This document shows, in pieces, positions 32,203-40,931 of a DNA stretch of 64,000 nucleotides. Every line of letters starts with the position of its first letter. The first letter of the stretch is position 1. Source of the DNA: Rhodocollybia butyracea (Eukaryota > Basidiomycota > Agaricomycetes > Agaricales > Omphalotaceae). The notes beneath the pieces were generated by a model, which was given only the letters and a program-made list of their open reading frames with translations, had not been told where the DNA came from and made no database searches. The stretch is taken from positions 1-64,000 of the forward strand of contig JADNRY010000210.1 in NCBI GenBank assembly GCA_015501585.1, read 5' to 3'. Both the position numbers and the translations under genes were made by a program.

Positions 32203-35200
32203 GTATACGGGGGGTGGCGGTGATGGGATTCGTCGGAATGGATCAGAGTGGTGGGGTTTTAGTCGGTTGACATGGAAGACGTTGTGGATGCGTCGGAGAT
32301 CACCCGGTAGATCTAGTCGGTATGCATGAGATCCAATACTTTCGAGGATGGTGTATGGTTCCGTCCACTTGTGGTCGAGTTTCTTTGTTGGTCTCCTTGT
32401 GCGGATATTTTCCATGTTTAACCAAACTTTGTCGCCTTTCTTCCAGTCTGGTGCTTCCCTTCGTTTCCGGTTGGCGTAGTGTTTGTAGTCCTCGTTTGCG
32501 TCGGCAATGTGTTTCTGTAGGGATCTATGAAGTTCCGCTAAATCCTGTGCGAAGGTGTTGGCTTCTGTTGCAGATACTCCCTCCTGTTCTAAATCGATAG
32601 TGAGTCTCGGGTGATATCCTTTGTTGGCGAAAAACGGTGAGACTCCCGTTGCCGTGTGAGGGGAGTTGTTGTATACGAACTCCGCGAGCGGGAGTAGATC
32701 CTTCCAGTCATTTTGGTCGTAAGCGCAATATACGCGCAAGTAGTATTCGAGCGACTGGTTGACACGTTCCGTCTGTCCATCCGTTTCGGGATGAAACGCT
32801 GTTGATAGTCGCGATTCGACGTGTAGGATTCTGGTGAGTTCTTTCCAGAACTGGGAGATGAAAAGAGAACCGCGATCGGATGTGATGTCGGATGGTAGTC
32901 CGTGCTTGGAGAAGACATGAGTGATGAATAGAGAGGCAAATGCTGGCGCATCGTCGGTAGTGTGGCATGGGATGAAGATAGCTTGTTTGCTAAGGCGACA
33001 AACTACTACCAGGATCGCATCGAATTTTTCGTCTCCGCTGGGCGGCAACTGAGTAATATGGTCTAAAGAGATGGAAGACCATGGTCGTTGTCCGATCGGT
33101 AGTGGTTTTAAATTACCGTAAGGCTTCTGTCGATTAGCCTTAGCCCGTTGGCATGGGTGACAGGAGCGGACATAGTCGCGAATGTCTGTAGTGTGATGTG
33201 GCCAGAAGAAAAGTTGATTGACCATCTTCTTCGTACGCTTCTCGCCTGGGTGTCCCCTTAGCTTGTGGTCGTGGAAATGCGCTATAACATCGCGTCGCAA
33301 ATCCTTCGCGTCGGGTACGTAGATACGCTTGTTCTTCATCAACAATCCTCCTATGAAGGAGAAACCGTTATCCTTTCCCGAAGTAATGTCTTCGATGCTG
33401 GACTCCATGAACTGGTCCTGCGTCGATTCGCGTATTCTAGAAATCAGTAGATCTTCGTTTAGTAGCTGGGAAGCGTTTAGACGTTCAGGCGGAATAAGGA
33501 TCCGTTCGTTATGTCCTTTAGCCTGCTTCCGTTCCCATCCCCGCTTCGGATAGACATCCGCCCTTCGTGTCAAGGCGTCGGGTTTCGCTCCTAAGGTTCC
33601 TGGGCGGTAGTTGATATTGAAATCGTATCCTGACAGTGTTTCCGCCCATCGCGCTTGGCGGGAAGTGAGTTGTTTCGTAGTGGTGAAGTATTGCAGGTTG
33701 TTGTGATCTGAATAAACCTGGATCCTGAATCTCGAACCTTCGCAATAAGCTCTCCATTCCCTGAAGCATGCTACGATGGCTAGTAACTCCTTGTCGTAGA
33801 TGTCGTAGTTGAGTTCCGCCGGAATCATCGAACGGGTATGGAAGGCGATAGGGTGGATTTCCCCCGTGGATGGATCGAGTTGAGAGAGTATTCCTGCGAT
33901 TGCCCAGTCGGAAGCGTCGCATTCGAGTATGACGGGTAAGTCGGGATTGAAATGGCCTAGTACGGGGGCGGTAGTGAAAGCTTTTTTCAGTAGTTCAAAC
34001 GCGTCCTGACAAGCGGAGTCCCAGACCCAAGCTACATCTTTCCGGGTTAGTCTAGTGAGGACCTTGGTAATACCCGAATAGTTATCTATGAATCTCCTGT
34101 AGAAGTTGGCGAAACCAAGGAAGGATTGGAGTTCTTTGACATTCCGAGGAGCGGGCCAGTCGAGAATAACGGATACCTTTGAAGGATCCATGGAAATCCC
34201 TTTTGGCGATATGATCATGCCTAGGTATTCGACAGTATCAGTATGGAAGAAACATTTCTCTGGCTTAACGTGAAGATTGTTGTCGCGTAGTCTTTGTAAT
34301 ACCGTCCGTACATGCTCCTCGTGTTTGTTCTCGTCGTCGGAAAAGATGAGTATATCGTCTAGGTAGACCACTACGCAAACATCGACGAGGTCGTGGAAGA
34401 TGTCGTTCATGAAAAACTGAAAGGCTGCGGGAGCATTTGTCAATCCGAAAGGCATAACCAGGTACTCGAAAGCTCCATATCGCGTTCTGAAGGCGGTTTT
34501 CCATTCGTGTCCGTCGGCAATGCGCACGTTGTTGTATCCTACTCGTAGGTCAAGTTTGGTGAAGACCTTGGCTTGGCTGAGTCGATCCACAAGAGTTCCG
34601 ACGAGCGGAAGGGGGTACCGATTCTTTATGGTGAGGCGATTGAGTGCTCGATAATCTACGCAAAGTCGAAGAGATCCGTCCTTCTTTTTTGCGAATAATA
34701 CTGGCGCTCCCGTTGGTGAACTAGATGATCGAATAAATCCCTTCCCTAGCATCTCGTCGATATAGTCTTTTAGCGATTTAAGTTCCGTAGCCGACATGTT
34801 GTAAAGTTTTCCTAGAGTCGGCATGGTGTCTCCTTCCGTCTCGATGCGGATATCATATGGTCGGTGAGGTGGAAGCTCTTTAGCGTCGCCAGGAGAAAAT
34901 ACATCGAGGTAGTCGTGGTATTGTGCCGGTACCAAGTCCTTCCATGCTTGCGCTTCCTTGTCCGCGGTTGTAGAAGCTTTATCCGAAGGATTGTCAGTCT
35001 CGGGGTTCGCTGGTTCTCCTAATGTACTGGCTTTAAGGTGTTCCGAATTATTAGCAGGGGACACATGAAGGAAAAATGCAGGAGTCCCGTCTCGAATTAA
35101 CCTATCCATTGCTGCGGCACCAATCATACTGATTTTTGGTCCTGTCGCGTCGGGATCTGATTCTCTTTCTACCCAAGCGGGACCTTTCCTCCTAAGGTAA

Positions 35201-36324
35201 TCCTTCTTTCTGGAAGCAGCTCCCTTTGGTGTCATCGGTTTTCGCGGAATCTTTCGAGCTTTGGTTGTCGTTTGGTCGGGTGTTGTGTTGTGACTCCATT
35301 TCTCTGTTCCTTTCTTCCATTGTCGGATGTCGTCCTCCATTGATTGGAAGGGTTCATCGTTGGGTAAGAGTAGTGGACCGTCTGGATCTTCGTCAAAGGG
35401 TAGAGTGGTCGGTTTGTTGGCTGTGTATTCATCCTCGTCGAGGATTTCTTCTATTGTCGTCGCATATTTAGATTCCGAGGGTGTTGGGGTTTGCGTTTTT
35501 GTACTTTGGTTTGCTGAATGGGATGTCGGAATGAATGGTTCGTCCATCGTTAATAGGATAGGGTCGTTTGGGTTTCCGTTGAATGGTAGTGTCGTTGGTT
35601 GGTTAGATGGGTCGTTATCCTCGTCAAGGGTGTCCTCGATAGTAACTGGGAATCTGGATTTTGAAGGTTGTGTTGTCGAGATGGTTGTCGGATGGTTTTG
35701 GCCATTCCCTACCCCCTCCTCTACGCCCGTACCTCCCTCCTCGTCCTCTATAATATCCGCTCCTACTACCGCTGAAATTCTAACGTTTCTATCCCGGAAC
35801 GTCATAGAAAGATCCGCCCAGTCCACGACGGGATTGTACTGGCGAAGCCACGAAAGTCCCAAGACGACCGGTGCCGCTGGATGTAATCGTGTCACTAGGA
35901 ATTCGACTAATTGAATAGTGCCGTCTTCGAAACTGATGGTGTCGGTGTAGGAATGGGTGATTTGACCTGCCGATGAAGGCTGGCCGTCGAATAACTCGAG
36001 CGGAATTGGTTCCTTCAGTTGAGTAAGGTTTTCTGGGTGTTCGTTGGCGACTTTCGCGTCAATGAACGGGCGGGATGCTCCGGAATCAACCAGAGTGTTG
36101 TGGCAGATGTCCTTTTCGTCAGACATAGGGAAGCGGGTTCGAATGATAAAGGAATTTTTGTGTAGAGATCGTAGACGTGCTGAAAAACCGTTATAGTTGA
36201 GGTATGGGGCCCTCAAGAGCATGGAACTATCGATGGGAGGACTCCCAGTTGTTCCCTCGTCCCCATGGGAGTCCTCTAAGCTTTTCCCGATTCCGTTTTG
36301 TCGTCCACTACCTCTACCTGCCAA
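32053..36324 (-). CDS. pol: Chromovirus Pol: protease, RT, RNase H, integrase; C-terminus replaced
   Basis: The open frame carries protease LVDSGASRPF (about residue 80 of the frame), reverse transcriptase with CVDYRALN, MPFGLTNAP and the catalytic YLDDILIF, RNase H with LECDASDWA and YDKELLAIV, and integrase with an HHCC zinc finger (H..H..CHPC) and the D,D35E residues in SLDHITQ, TSDRGSLF and the E of DGQTERVN. The frame has no ATG near its start (its first start-like codon is TTG at 36324); it is in the -1 frame relative to gag and is most likely made as Gag-Pol by frameshifting at 36282-36288. About the last 50 codons, from 32202 to the stop at 32053, come from the palindrome, so the product lacks the chromodomain. 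Confidence 0.95.
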   Translation of the reverse strand: MAGRGSGRQNGIGKSLEDSHGDEGTTGSPPIDSSMLLRAPYLNYNGFSARLRSLHKNSFIIRTRFPMSDEKDICHNTLVDSGASRPFIDAKVANEHPENLTQLKEPIPLELFDGQPSSAGQITHSYTDTISFEDGTIQLVEFLVTRLHPAAPVVLGLSWLRQYNPVVDWADLSMTFRDRNVRISAVVGADIIEDEEGGTGVEEGVGNGQNHPTTISTTQPSKSRFPVTIEDTLDEDNDPSNQPTTLPFNGNPNDPILLTMDEPFIPTSHSANQSTKTQTPTPSESKYATTIEEILDEDEYTANKPTTLPFDEDPDGPLLLPNDEPFQSMEDDIRQWKKGTEKWSHNTTPDQTTTKARKIPRKPMTPKGAASRKKDYLRRKGPAWVERESDPDATGPKISMIGAAAMDRLIRDGTPAFFLHVSPANNSEHLKASTLGEPANPETDNPSDKASTTADKEAQAWKDLVPAQYHDYLDVFSPGDAKELPPHRPYDIRIETEGDTMPTLGKLYNMSATELKSLKDYIDEMLGKGFIRSSSSPTGAPVLFAKKKDGSLRLCVDYRALNRLTIKNRYPLPLVGTLVDRLSQAKVFTKLDLRVGYNNVRIADGHEWKTAFRTRYGAFEYLVMPFGLTNAPAAFQFFMNDIFHDLVDVCVVVYLDDILIFSDDENKHEEHVRTVLQRLRDNNLHVKPEKCFFHTDTVEYLGMIISPKGISMDPSKVSVILDWPAPRNVKELQSFLGFANFYRRFIDNYSGITKVLTRLTRKDVAWVWDSACQDAFELLKKAFTTAPVLGHFNPDLPVILECDASDWAIAGILSQLDPSTGEIHPIAFHTRSMIPAELNYDIYDKELLAIVACFREWRAYCEGSRFRIQVYSDHNNLQYFTTTKQLTSRQARWAETLSGYDFNINYRPGTLGAKPDALTRRADVYPKRGWERKQAKGHNERILIPPERLNASQLLNEDLLISRIRESTQDQFMESSIEDITSGKDNGFSFIGGLLMKNKRIYVPDAKDLRRDVIAHFHDHKLRGHPGEKRTKKMVNQLFFWPHHTTDIRDYVRSCHPCQRAKANRQKPYGNLKPLPIGQRPWSSISLDHITQLPPSGDEKFDAILVVVCRLSKQAIFIPCHTTDDAPAFASLFITHVFSKHGLPSDITSDRGSLFISQFWKELTRILHVESRLSTAFHPETDGQTERVNQSLEYYLRVYCAYDQNDWKDLLPLAEFVYNNSPHTATGVSPFFANKGYHPRLTIDLEQEGVSATEANTFAQDLAELHRSLQKHIADANEDYKHYANRKRREAPDWKKGDKVWLNMENIRTRRPTKKLDHKWTEPYTILESIGSHAYRLDLPGDLRRIHNVFHVNRLKPHHSDPFRRIPSPPPPVYHPMWFPYCNVRWMWPHPALQFKMVLSAAANVPALQCGICHSLAFEKLLN
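36237..36288 (-). promoter_or_regulatory. -1 ribosomal frameshift signal between gag and pol
   Basis: In gag frame the minus strand reads TCG GGA AAA GCT TAG, containing the slippery heptamer G GGA AAA (36288-36282) two codons before the gag stop. After a 5-nt spacer (gctta) comes a perfect 11-bp stem, gaggactccca (36276-36266) with tgggagtcctc (36247-36237), around an 18-nt loop. A -1 slip continues exactly into the pol frame (SLEDSHGDEG). Heptamer, spacer and hairpin match the established -1 frameshift design. Confidence 0.85.
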
Positions 36325-38633
36325 TCCGTCAATGCTTCCCCGTCCTCACTCACCGAAAACACTGCTCGTAACTTCTGTCTAGGCACTTCCGTCCCCGGCG
36401 GGTCTGTCGCTGCCTTCGAAAGGTCTTCCGGTTTGGTGCATTCCGCTTTAAAATGTCCCATGCCTCCACACTGCAAACATAGGCCTCTTCTTCGTCGCTC
36501 ATTCATGAGCTTCCGCGTATTGTCGTCCCATAGGGTTCCCGCTCGTAAGAGCAATGATCCGTCGAAGTCACCCTGGTTACTGCAGCTGCATTCCTGTCCT
36601 GATTCTAGCTGAATATCCTCTTCGTTAATCGCGACAAGCTCGTCGGTAGTTGAGTTATCCTGCCATGCTGCTGCTCCCCTTGTTGCATTGTTTCCGCCTG
36701 GTCGTTGGGGGCCCTTATTCTGACCTGGGATGAAGTTCCGTCGTGGAACATACCAGTTACTTGTCTGGGTTTCCCCCGTCAGCGGGTTTTGGAATTGTAG
36801 CGGGGGCGGTAGCGTTGCCGACCAAGTGTTTGCCTGCGGAAGGAACCCTGGTAAGCCTCCCTGTTGCGTTCTACCTTGTTGGGACGGATTCTGACGCCAT
36901 GAAGCATCAAGTTCCTGGTAGCGACGAATCCATTCTGTCAGCGTCGTTGGCCTCATTGGTTGCGAAGAAATATTGACGTCAAGCCAGCTGGCGACGGATT
37001 TCCGGAGGCGGTTAATCATGGCGTGTTCGTTATACCCAGTGCGATACGCCAATTCCTCCCATCGGATGATGAAGGACGCGAAGTCTTCGTTTTGAAGCTG
37101 TCGAATCTCATCAAGTCGAGTTTGGGCATGGCCCATCGGATCGAATATACCAAACCTAGCCTGGAATTCCTGTACGAACGCGTTCCATTCATGAATCGCG
37201 GCATTCTCTATTCCTGTAGCTTCTTCCTGGCGCGTCAGGTTGTCGTAATGAGAGGCTGCTGCTTCCCGTAGGAATGAGATCGCATAGGCGACGCGACTGG
37301 CTTCGTCTTCGAATAGTGTTGGTTTCGCCTTAAACACTCGTAATACCGATGAGAGCCATGGAAGCCAAGCATCTTTATTCCTTCCCGTAAAATTGTCTGG
37401 TTTCGCCGTGTCTAGTTTCGATTCCAAAGCGATTTTCTCTTTCCGAGCATCTGCCAAAGCCCGGTCCACTCCGGGAGGAGTTTGATCCCCTCGTCCTCCT
37501 CGTTGGATGTTTAGCGGAATCCATTGATTTGGTGGGTAGTAGACATATGCCTGATCGTTTGGGGGATTCGCCATGTGTGGAGGTGGTTCTCTTCCTGGGG
37601 GTCCAGGAGGTTCTGGAGGGCCTTGGAAGCCTCTTCCTGGCGGTAATCTATGCGGGACCCCTGGCGGCGGCATTGGTGCCTCATCTTCATCGTCGTTGTC
37701 GTTATCGCTACCGTCGCTGTCTCCCCCGTCGTCGGGATCGTGTCCTCCTCCCCCTCGTGGCGGTCCTCCTCCCCCTGTAGCCCGTTGTGGAGCGGCTGTC
37801 CCCTGTTGGCGTGGTGGCGATCTTGGTGTTTGCGGCGCTATATTTCTGGATTCTCTGGGTAAAAATCCAGTTGCACGCGTGTCCGGCATGGAGTGTAAAT
37901 TCATCGTATGGGTTCTTGGTTGTTGACTTCTGGGCGATACTCCCTGACCACTGTATGCGAACGTGGATGGTACGAATGACTGAGGCGTTGGGATCGGTTG
38001 TTGGAAATACTGCTGAGGATTGTGCATTACGACTGGAGGTTGATGCAACGATTGCTGTACCGCGATTCTGGGTGGTTGAACGCTCTGCTGTTGTTCGTAG
38101 GGTACTGGCACTGGCAGATTGTACATCGAGGCTGTTGTCGCGTATTGTTCCCAAAAACCTGGTCGAGATTGCGTTGTTGCTGTCGCAATCACAGGGGGTT
38201 CTAACGGTATCTGGTGTGGTGGTTCCTGTCGATGGAATCCAAAATCCCAAGCCGTTTGCCCTTGTCCTGATAAGGTCGTCGCTGCTTGTCCCAAGGAATG
38301 CGCCGAATTACTGCCGCTAGCGAATGGGTTTTGGTCCGACATGAAATGAACAGGTAACGTGGACTGGGCAGGTGTGGATTCTAGAGGTGGACTCTTTGGT
38401 TTAGTAGCGTATGGAATGGGAGGAGAAGTAGTTTTTGGCCTTTGCAATTCCATATTCCCTGCTCGTGCCGTCCATTCGCTTAATCGCGCCTGGTCTCTAG
38501 GAGGTACTCCCCCTTGTAGAATTCTAGGTGATGTTGGCGCTTGTCCCGATGCTGGCCTGGAAGGCGGTTTAGGCGGTGAGAGAGGTCGGTCCTGGGCTCG
38601 GTTAACGGTTGCCGATTGTGAGGTGATAGTCAA
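36276..38633 (-). CDS. gag: Chromovirus Gag
   Basis: Long proline- and glutamine-rich N-terminal half, then a capsid-like retrotransposon gag region (PDNFTGRNKDAWLPWLSSV, ... FVQEFQARFG, ... ASFIIRWEELAYRTGYNE) and a C-terminal CCHC zinc knuckle CLQCGGMGHFKAEC. The frame's first start-like codon, 11 nt after the preceding ORF's stop, is TTG; the first ATG is codon 61 (38453). The gag frame also stays open upstream, overlapping the preceding ORF by at least 100 nt, so Gag may be made as a fusion with that ORF by frameshift or splicing, or from the internal ATG. Gag is unusually long (785 codons). Confidence 0.9.
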   Translation of the reverse strand: MTITSQSATVNRAQDRPLSPPKPPSRPASGQAPTSPRILQGGVPPRDQARLSEWTARAGNMELQRPKTTSPPIPYATKPKSPPLESTPAQSTLPVHFMSDQNPFASGSNSAHSLGQAATTLSGQGQTAWDFGFHRQEPPHQIPLEPPVIATATTQSRPGFWEQYATTASMYNLPVPVPYEQQQSVQPPRIAVQQSLHQPPVVMHNPQQYFQQPIPTPQSFVPSTFAYSGQGVSPRSQQPRTHTMNLHSMPDTRATGFLPRESRNIAPQTPRSPPRQQGTAAPQRATGGGGPPRGGGGHDPDDGGDSDGSDNDNDDEDEAPMPPPGVPHRLPPGRGFQGPPEPPGPPGREPPPHMANPPNDQAYVYYPPNQWIPLNIQRGGRGDQTPPGVDRALADARKEKIALESKLDTAKPDNFTGRNKDAWLPWLSSVLRVFKAKPTLFEDEASRVAYAISFLREAAASHYDNLTRQEEATGIENAAIHEWNAFVQEFQARFGIFDPMGHAQTRLDEIRQLQNEDFASFIIRWEELAYRTGYNEHAMINRLRKSVASWLDVNISSQPMRPTTLTEWIRRYQELDASWRQNPSQQGRTQQGGLPGFLPQANTWSATLPPPLQFQNPLTGETQTSNWYVPRRNFIPGQNKGPQRPGGNNATRGAAAWQDNSTTDELVAINEEDIQLESGQECSCSNQGDFDGSLLLRAGTLWDDNTRKLMNERRRRGLCLQCGGMGHFKAECTKPEDLSKAATDPPGTEVPRQKLRAVFSVSEDGEALTDWQVEVVDDKTESGKA

Positions 38634-38644
38634 AGTGTTCCTGT

Positions 38645-40153
38645 TTAGACCGGCGGTTGTTGCGCTATTGTCGAGAATGTTGGAGACAACTCGTATGGCT
38701 CGTGTGTCCTGGGTACTCGTTCCCCTATATCTAGTTGTCGTACCAGATATGTGGTGGGGTCCCTAGCATAGCGCCTTGCGTTCTCGAAAAGGTTTTCTCC
38801 TTGGATTGCTAATTCATGCGTTACGTGTGGCATACCTAGCATAAAGCGATCCGACCGAGCTATCCAGTAAAGGTAGCGATCCCTACTGCTGCTTAAATGA
38901 GAAGCGTTATCTTCGCGAATACTTGCCATAGCCCTTTCCTGGTCAGCGTCACTCCAAATTGGGGTGAACAAGTATTGCGTGTGTCCGAATTCAACGTGAT
39001 GTTCCCTAGTTTCGCGCGCCGGGTTGGGCATAACCATTGCGCTAGTTGCCGTGAGTACGCGTAGTCTTTCCCGACGAATATTAACTGTTCCGGTGGTTGT
39101 TGGCGGGATGGTTACCGTACGAGCGCGCTGTTCCAGGTAGATCCTTGTTTCGAATATAGGAGAGTATTCTGTTAGCGAAGGTTCTCTTCTATTGCGTGCA
39201 TCTATAGCCATTTCGTAAAGAGCGCGGGCTTCGGGATTCATAGTATCCAGGTTCCTGGTACCGTCTCCTACCAGCGGATACCCGGAAGGTATGGGCGTAT
39301 GTTGTTCGTTGTGAGTGGCGCGTCGCAATACGGTCGGGTCCAAAAGAAGATTGTACATCCAGAGTACGTCGTTATAGTTGGTGACCGATTCTAAGAAACT
39401 CCTGGTCGTGGCATTAGCGAGTACTTCGTCGAATTGAGTAGAAACTAATGCGAAGAACCGTTGCCGCAAGTCGTCGAAAGTTACAGTAGGTTGAACTCGA
39501 ATACCCATTTCGTGAAACAAGTAATGAAGGACAGCCAAAATACCGGTTGTAGTCACCCTTTGGATACGAATAAGATCCTCAAGATTGAGCATCGTCTGCG
39601 AACTCGCTGTTGGGAGGACCATGGGCATTCCGTTAGCGGTCATGGGTGGGCTGAGGACTCTATGTTGGCGGCTGTAGTCGGCCGTGTAGTTAATGCGCCA
39701 ATCCTGTGATCCATGGTGAAAGGTCGGTTGTGCCGGAGATGTGGTAGCGTCCCTAGGGGTTGGAATCCGTTGTTGAGCACCCGGGGTTATTACCTCTTCT
39801 GTGACGGGAGAGAGTTGGGTCCTGGTACTGGTAGGCGGAAAGTTAAACCGAATCTGAGGGACGTTTTCCGTGACGGGTGTTGGAACCAAGGTTGTGCCAT
39901 GAGCTGGTGGGTATTGGGGAGGCGTATAGCTTATACCCGGCGTCATGGGGTTATCGCCTGGTTCGGGAGGTGGATTGAATAGAGCAAAGTTTCCTGGGAG
40001 AATTTCGGTAGGGGTATCGTCAAAAGACGTCGATGATGTCTCTTGGGCTGGTGCCGAAGAACTCGAAGGGGCTGAAGTGTCTTTGTTCTTCCCCTTACGA
40101 TTCCTTTTGCTGTTTTTTGTCATGCTGGAGTCTCCGGTCGTCGTATAAGACAT
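38645..40153 (-). CDS. Chromovirus upstream ORF1, 502 aa, unknown function
   Basis: ATG at 40153, 29 nt after the 5' LTR. The N-terminus is basic and Ser/Thr-rich (MTKNSKRNRKGKNKD), then proline-rich, then a folded-looking C-terminal half (TGILAVLHYLFHEMGIRVQP, ... VTNYNDVLWMYNLLLDP, ... YLYWIARSDRFMLGMPHV). I recognise no domain. Well-studied Tf1/sushi chromoviruses have no such ORF before gag. It ends at TAA 38647-38645, with the gag frame overlapping in the -1 register. It could be an N-terminal extension of Gag or a separate accessory protein. Confidence 0.75.
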   Translation of the reverse strand: MSYTTTGDSSMTKNSKRNRKGKNKDTSAPSSSSAPAQETSSTSFDDTPTEILPGNFALFNPPPEPGDNPMTPGISYTPPQYPPAHGTTLVPTPVTENVPQIRFNFPPTSTRTQLSPVTEEVITPGAQQRIPTPRDATTSPAQPTFHHGSQDWRINYTADYSRQHRVLSPPMTANGMPMVLPTASSQTMLNLEDLIRIQRVTTTGILAVLHYLFHEMGIRVQPTVTFDDLRQRFFALVSTQFDEVLANATTRSFLESVTNYNDVLWMYNLLLDPTVLRRATHNEQHTPIPSGYPLVGDGTRNLDTMNPEARALYEMAIDARNRREPSLTEYSPIFETRIYLEQRARTVTIPPTTTGTVNIRRERLRVLTATSAMVMPNPARETREHHVEFGHTQYLFTPIWSDADQERAMASIREDNASHLSSSRDRYLYWIARSDRFMLGMPHVTHELAIQGENLFENARRYARDPTTYLVRQLDIGERVPRTHEPYELSPTFSTIAQQPPV

Positions 40154-40168
40154 TCCCTAGTCGATAAG

Positions 40169-40180
40169 AGATTTGCTATA
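40169..40180 (-). promoter_or_regulatory. Predicted self-priming primer-binding site
   Basis: Just after the 5' LTR (one nucleotide in) the minus strand reads tatagcaaatct. No complement to a tRNA 3' end is visible. The 12 nt are perfectly complementary to agatttgctata inside the LTR (40599-40588), which lies about 30 nt downstream of a TATA-like ttaaata (about 40629). This is the arrangement of Tf1-type self-priming, in which the mRNA's own 5' end anneals to the PBS. Confidence 0.7.
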
Positions 40181-40181
40181 A

Positions 40182-40930
40182 TGTAAGGATCTAGGCGGAT
40201 CCTTATTGCGACGGGTTGATGTACTATCTCGAATAGAAGCGGCGGAACGTTTCCGACGGGATGATTCGATGATAGTGTACTCGATCTGGGAATAGCGACG
40301 ACGTGAAACGTACGAGCGGAATCCGGAAGTGTAATAGAATGAACCGTACGAGTAAGCCTAGGAACGGAATAGGTTTCCGACTCTAAGGGTAGGACCCGCT
40401 GGGCGCAAGCGTTTTCGAATACGAGTTATTGGCGGCGGCAAGTCGAGCGGAAGCTGACTTGATAGAGCGCAATGAATCGGAATCGAAGAGAGTATATTGC
40501 GGAGTGAAGAAAACGATAGAGTGAAGAAATAGAGTAAAAGAAACTGATAAGTCGGGAAATGAGTCGGTAACTGGGGGGTTGTTTCAATATAGCAAATCTA
40601 GAGTATCAGAGATATCGACGAGTATTTAAGAGTAAGGAGGATATACAGGGTCGTGAAAAGTACGTAGACAATCAGTTAAGGTGAAAGGGAAAGTACTACA
40701 AGGGACGAGCGGGAACGGAAATAATACAAGGGCATATCTCGGAATGGAACAAGGCAAGTGGAGAGACGGAAAGGTAGTGAGTAAGACTTGTGGAAGAGTT
40801 AGTAATAGGTAATTATGGCGGTTGTGATTGCGCCATCGAGAAGAAGTCGGGAGCGGAACTAACGGGATAAGTCGGGAGAGCGGAACCGACGGAATGAAAC
40901 GAGAATAGAGCGGGAGTACGGGGCATGACA
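40182..40930 (-). repeat. Chromovirus 5' LTR
   Basis: Plus-strand ends tgtaaggatct...gggcatgaca. Carries a minus-strand TATA-like box (cttaaata near 40630) followed by the predicted transcript start at about 40599. Confidence 0.95.
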
Positions 40931-40931
40931 G

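Larger units (their letters stand above)
24670..40930 (-). mobile_element. Ty3/gypsy chromovirus, 16.3 kb including a 3.38-kb palindromic insertion
   Basis: The two 749-bp LTRs differ at only two positions (25023/40532 and near 25350/40861), so insertion is very recent. On the minus strand the order is 5' LTR, upstream ORF, gag, pol (protease, RT, RNase H, integrase), chromodomain, an antisense gene, polypurine tract and 3' LTR. Without the palindrome it is about 12.9 kb, long for a fungal chromovirus (Tf1 is about 5 kb, sushi-type elements 5-8 kb). No target duplication: the flanks are tctgg (24665-24669) and gtgac (40931-40935). A palindromic element separates integrase from chromodomain. 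Enzymatic motifs are otherwise intact. Confidence 0.95.

Noticed and set aside
37708..38320. ORFs of 177-180 aa overlapping the chromovirus gag, one on each strand
   Set aside because: Shadows of the GC-rich, proline-rich gag N-terminus; no recognisable features.
24670..40930. Reading the chromovirus as a plus-strand element because its first ORF after the left LTR is plus-strand
   Set aside because: Polypurine tract, primer site, gag, protease, RT, RNase H, integrase and chromodomain all run on the minus strand; the plus-strand gene is antisense.
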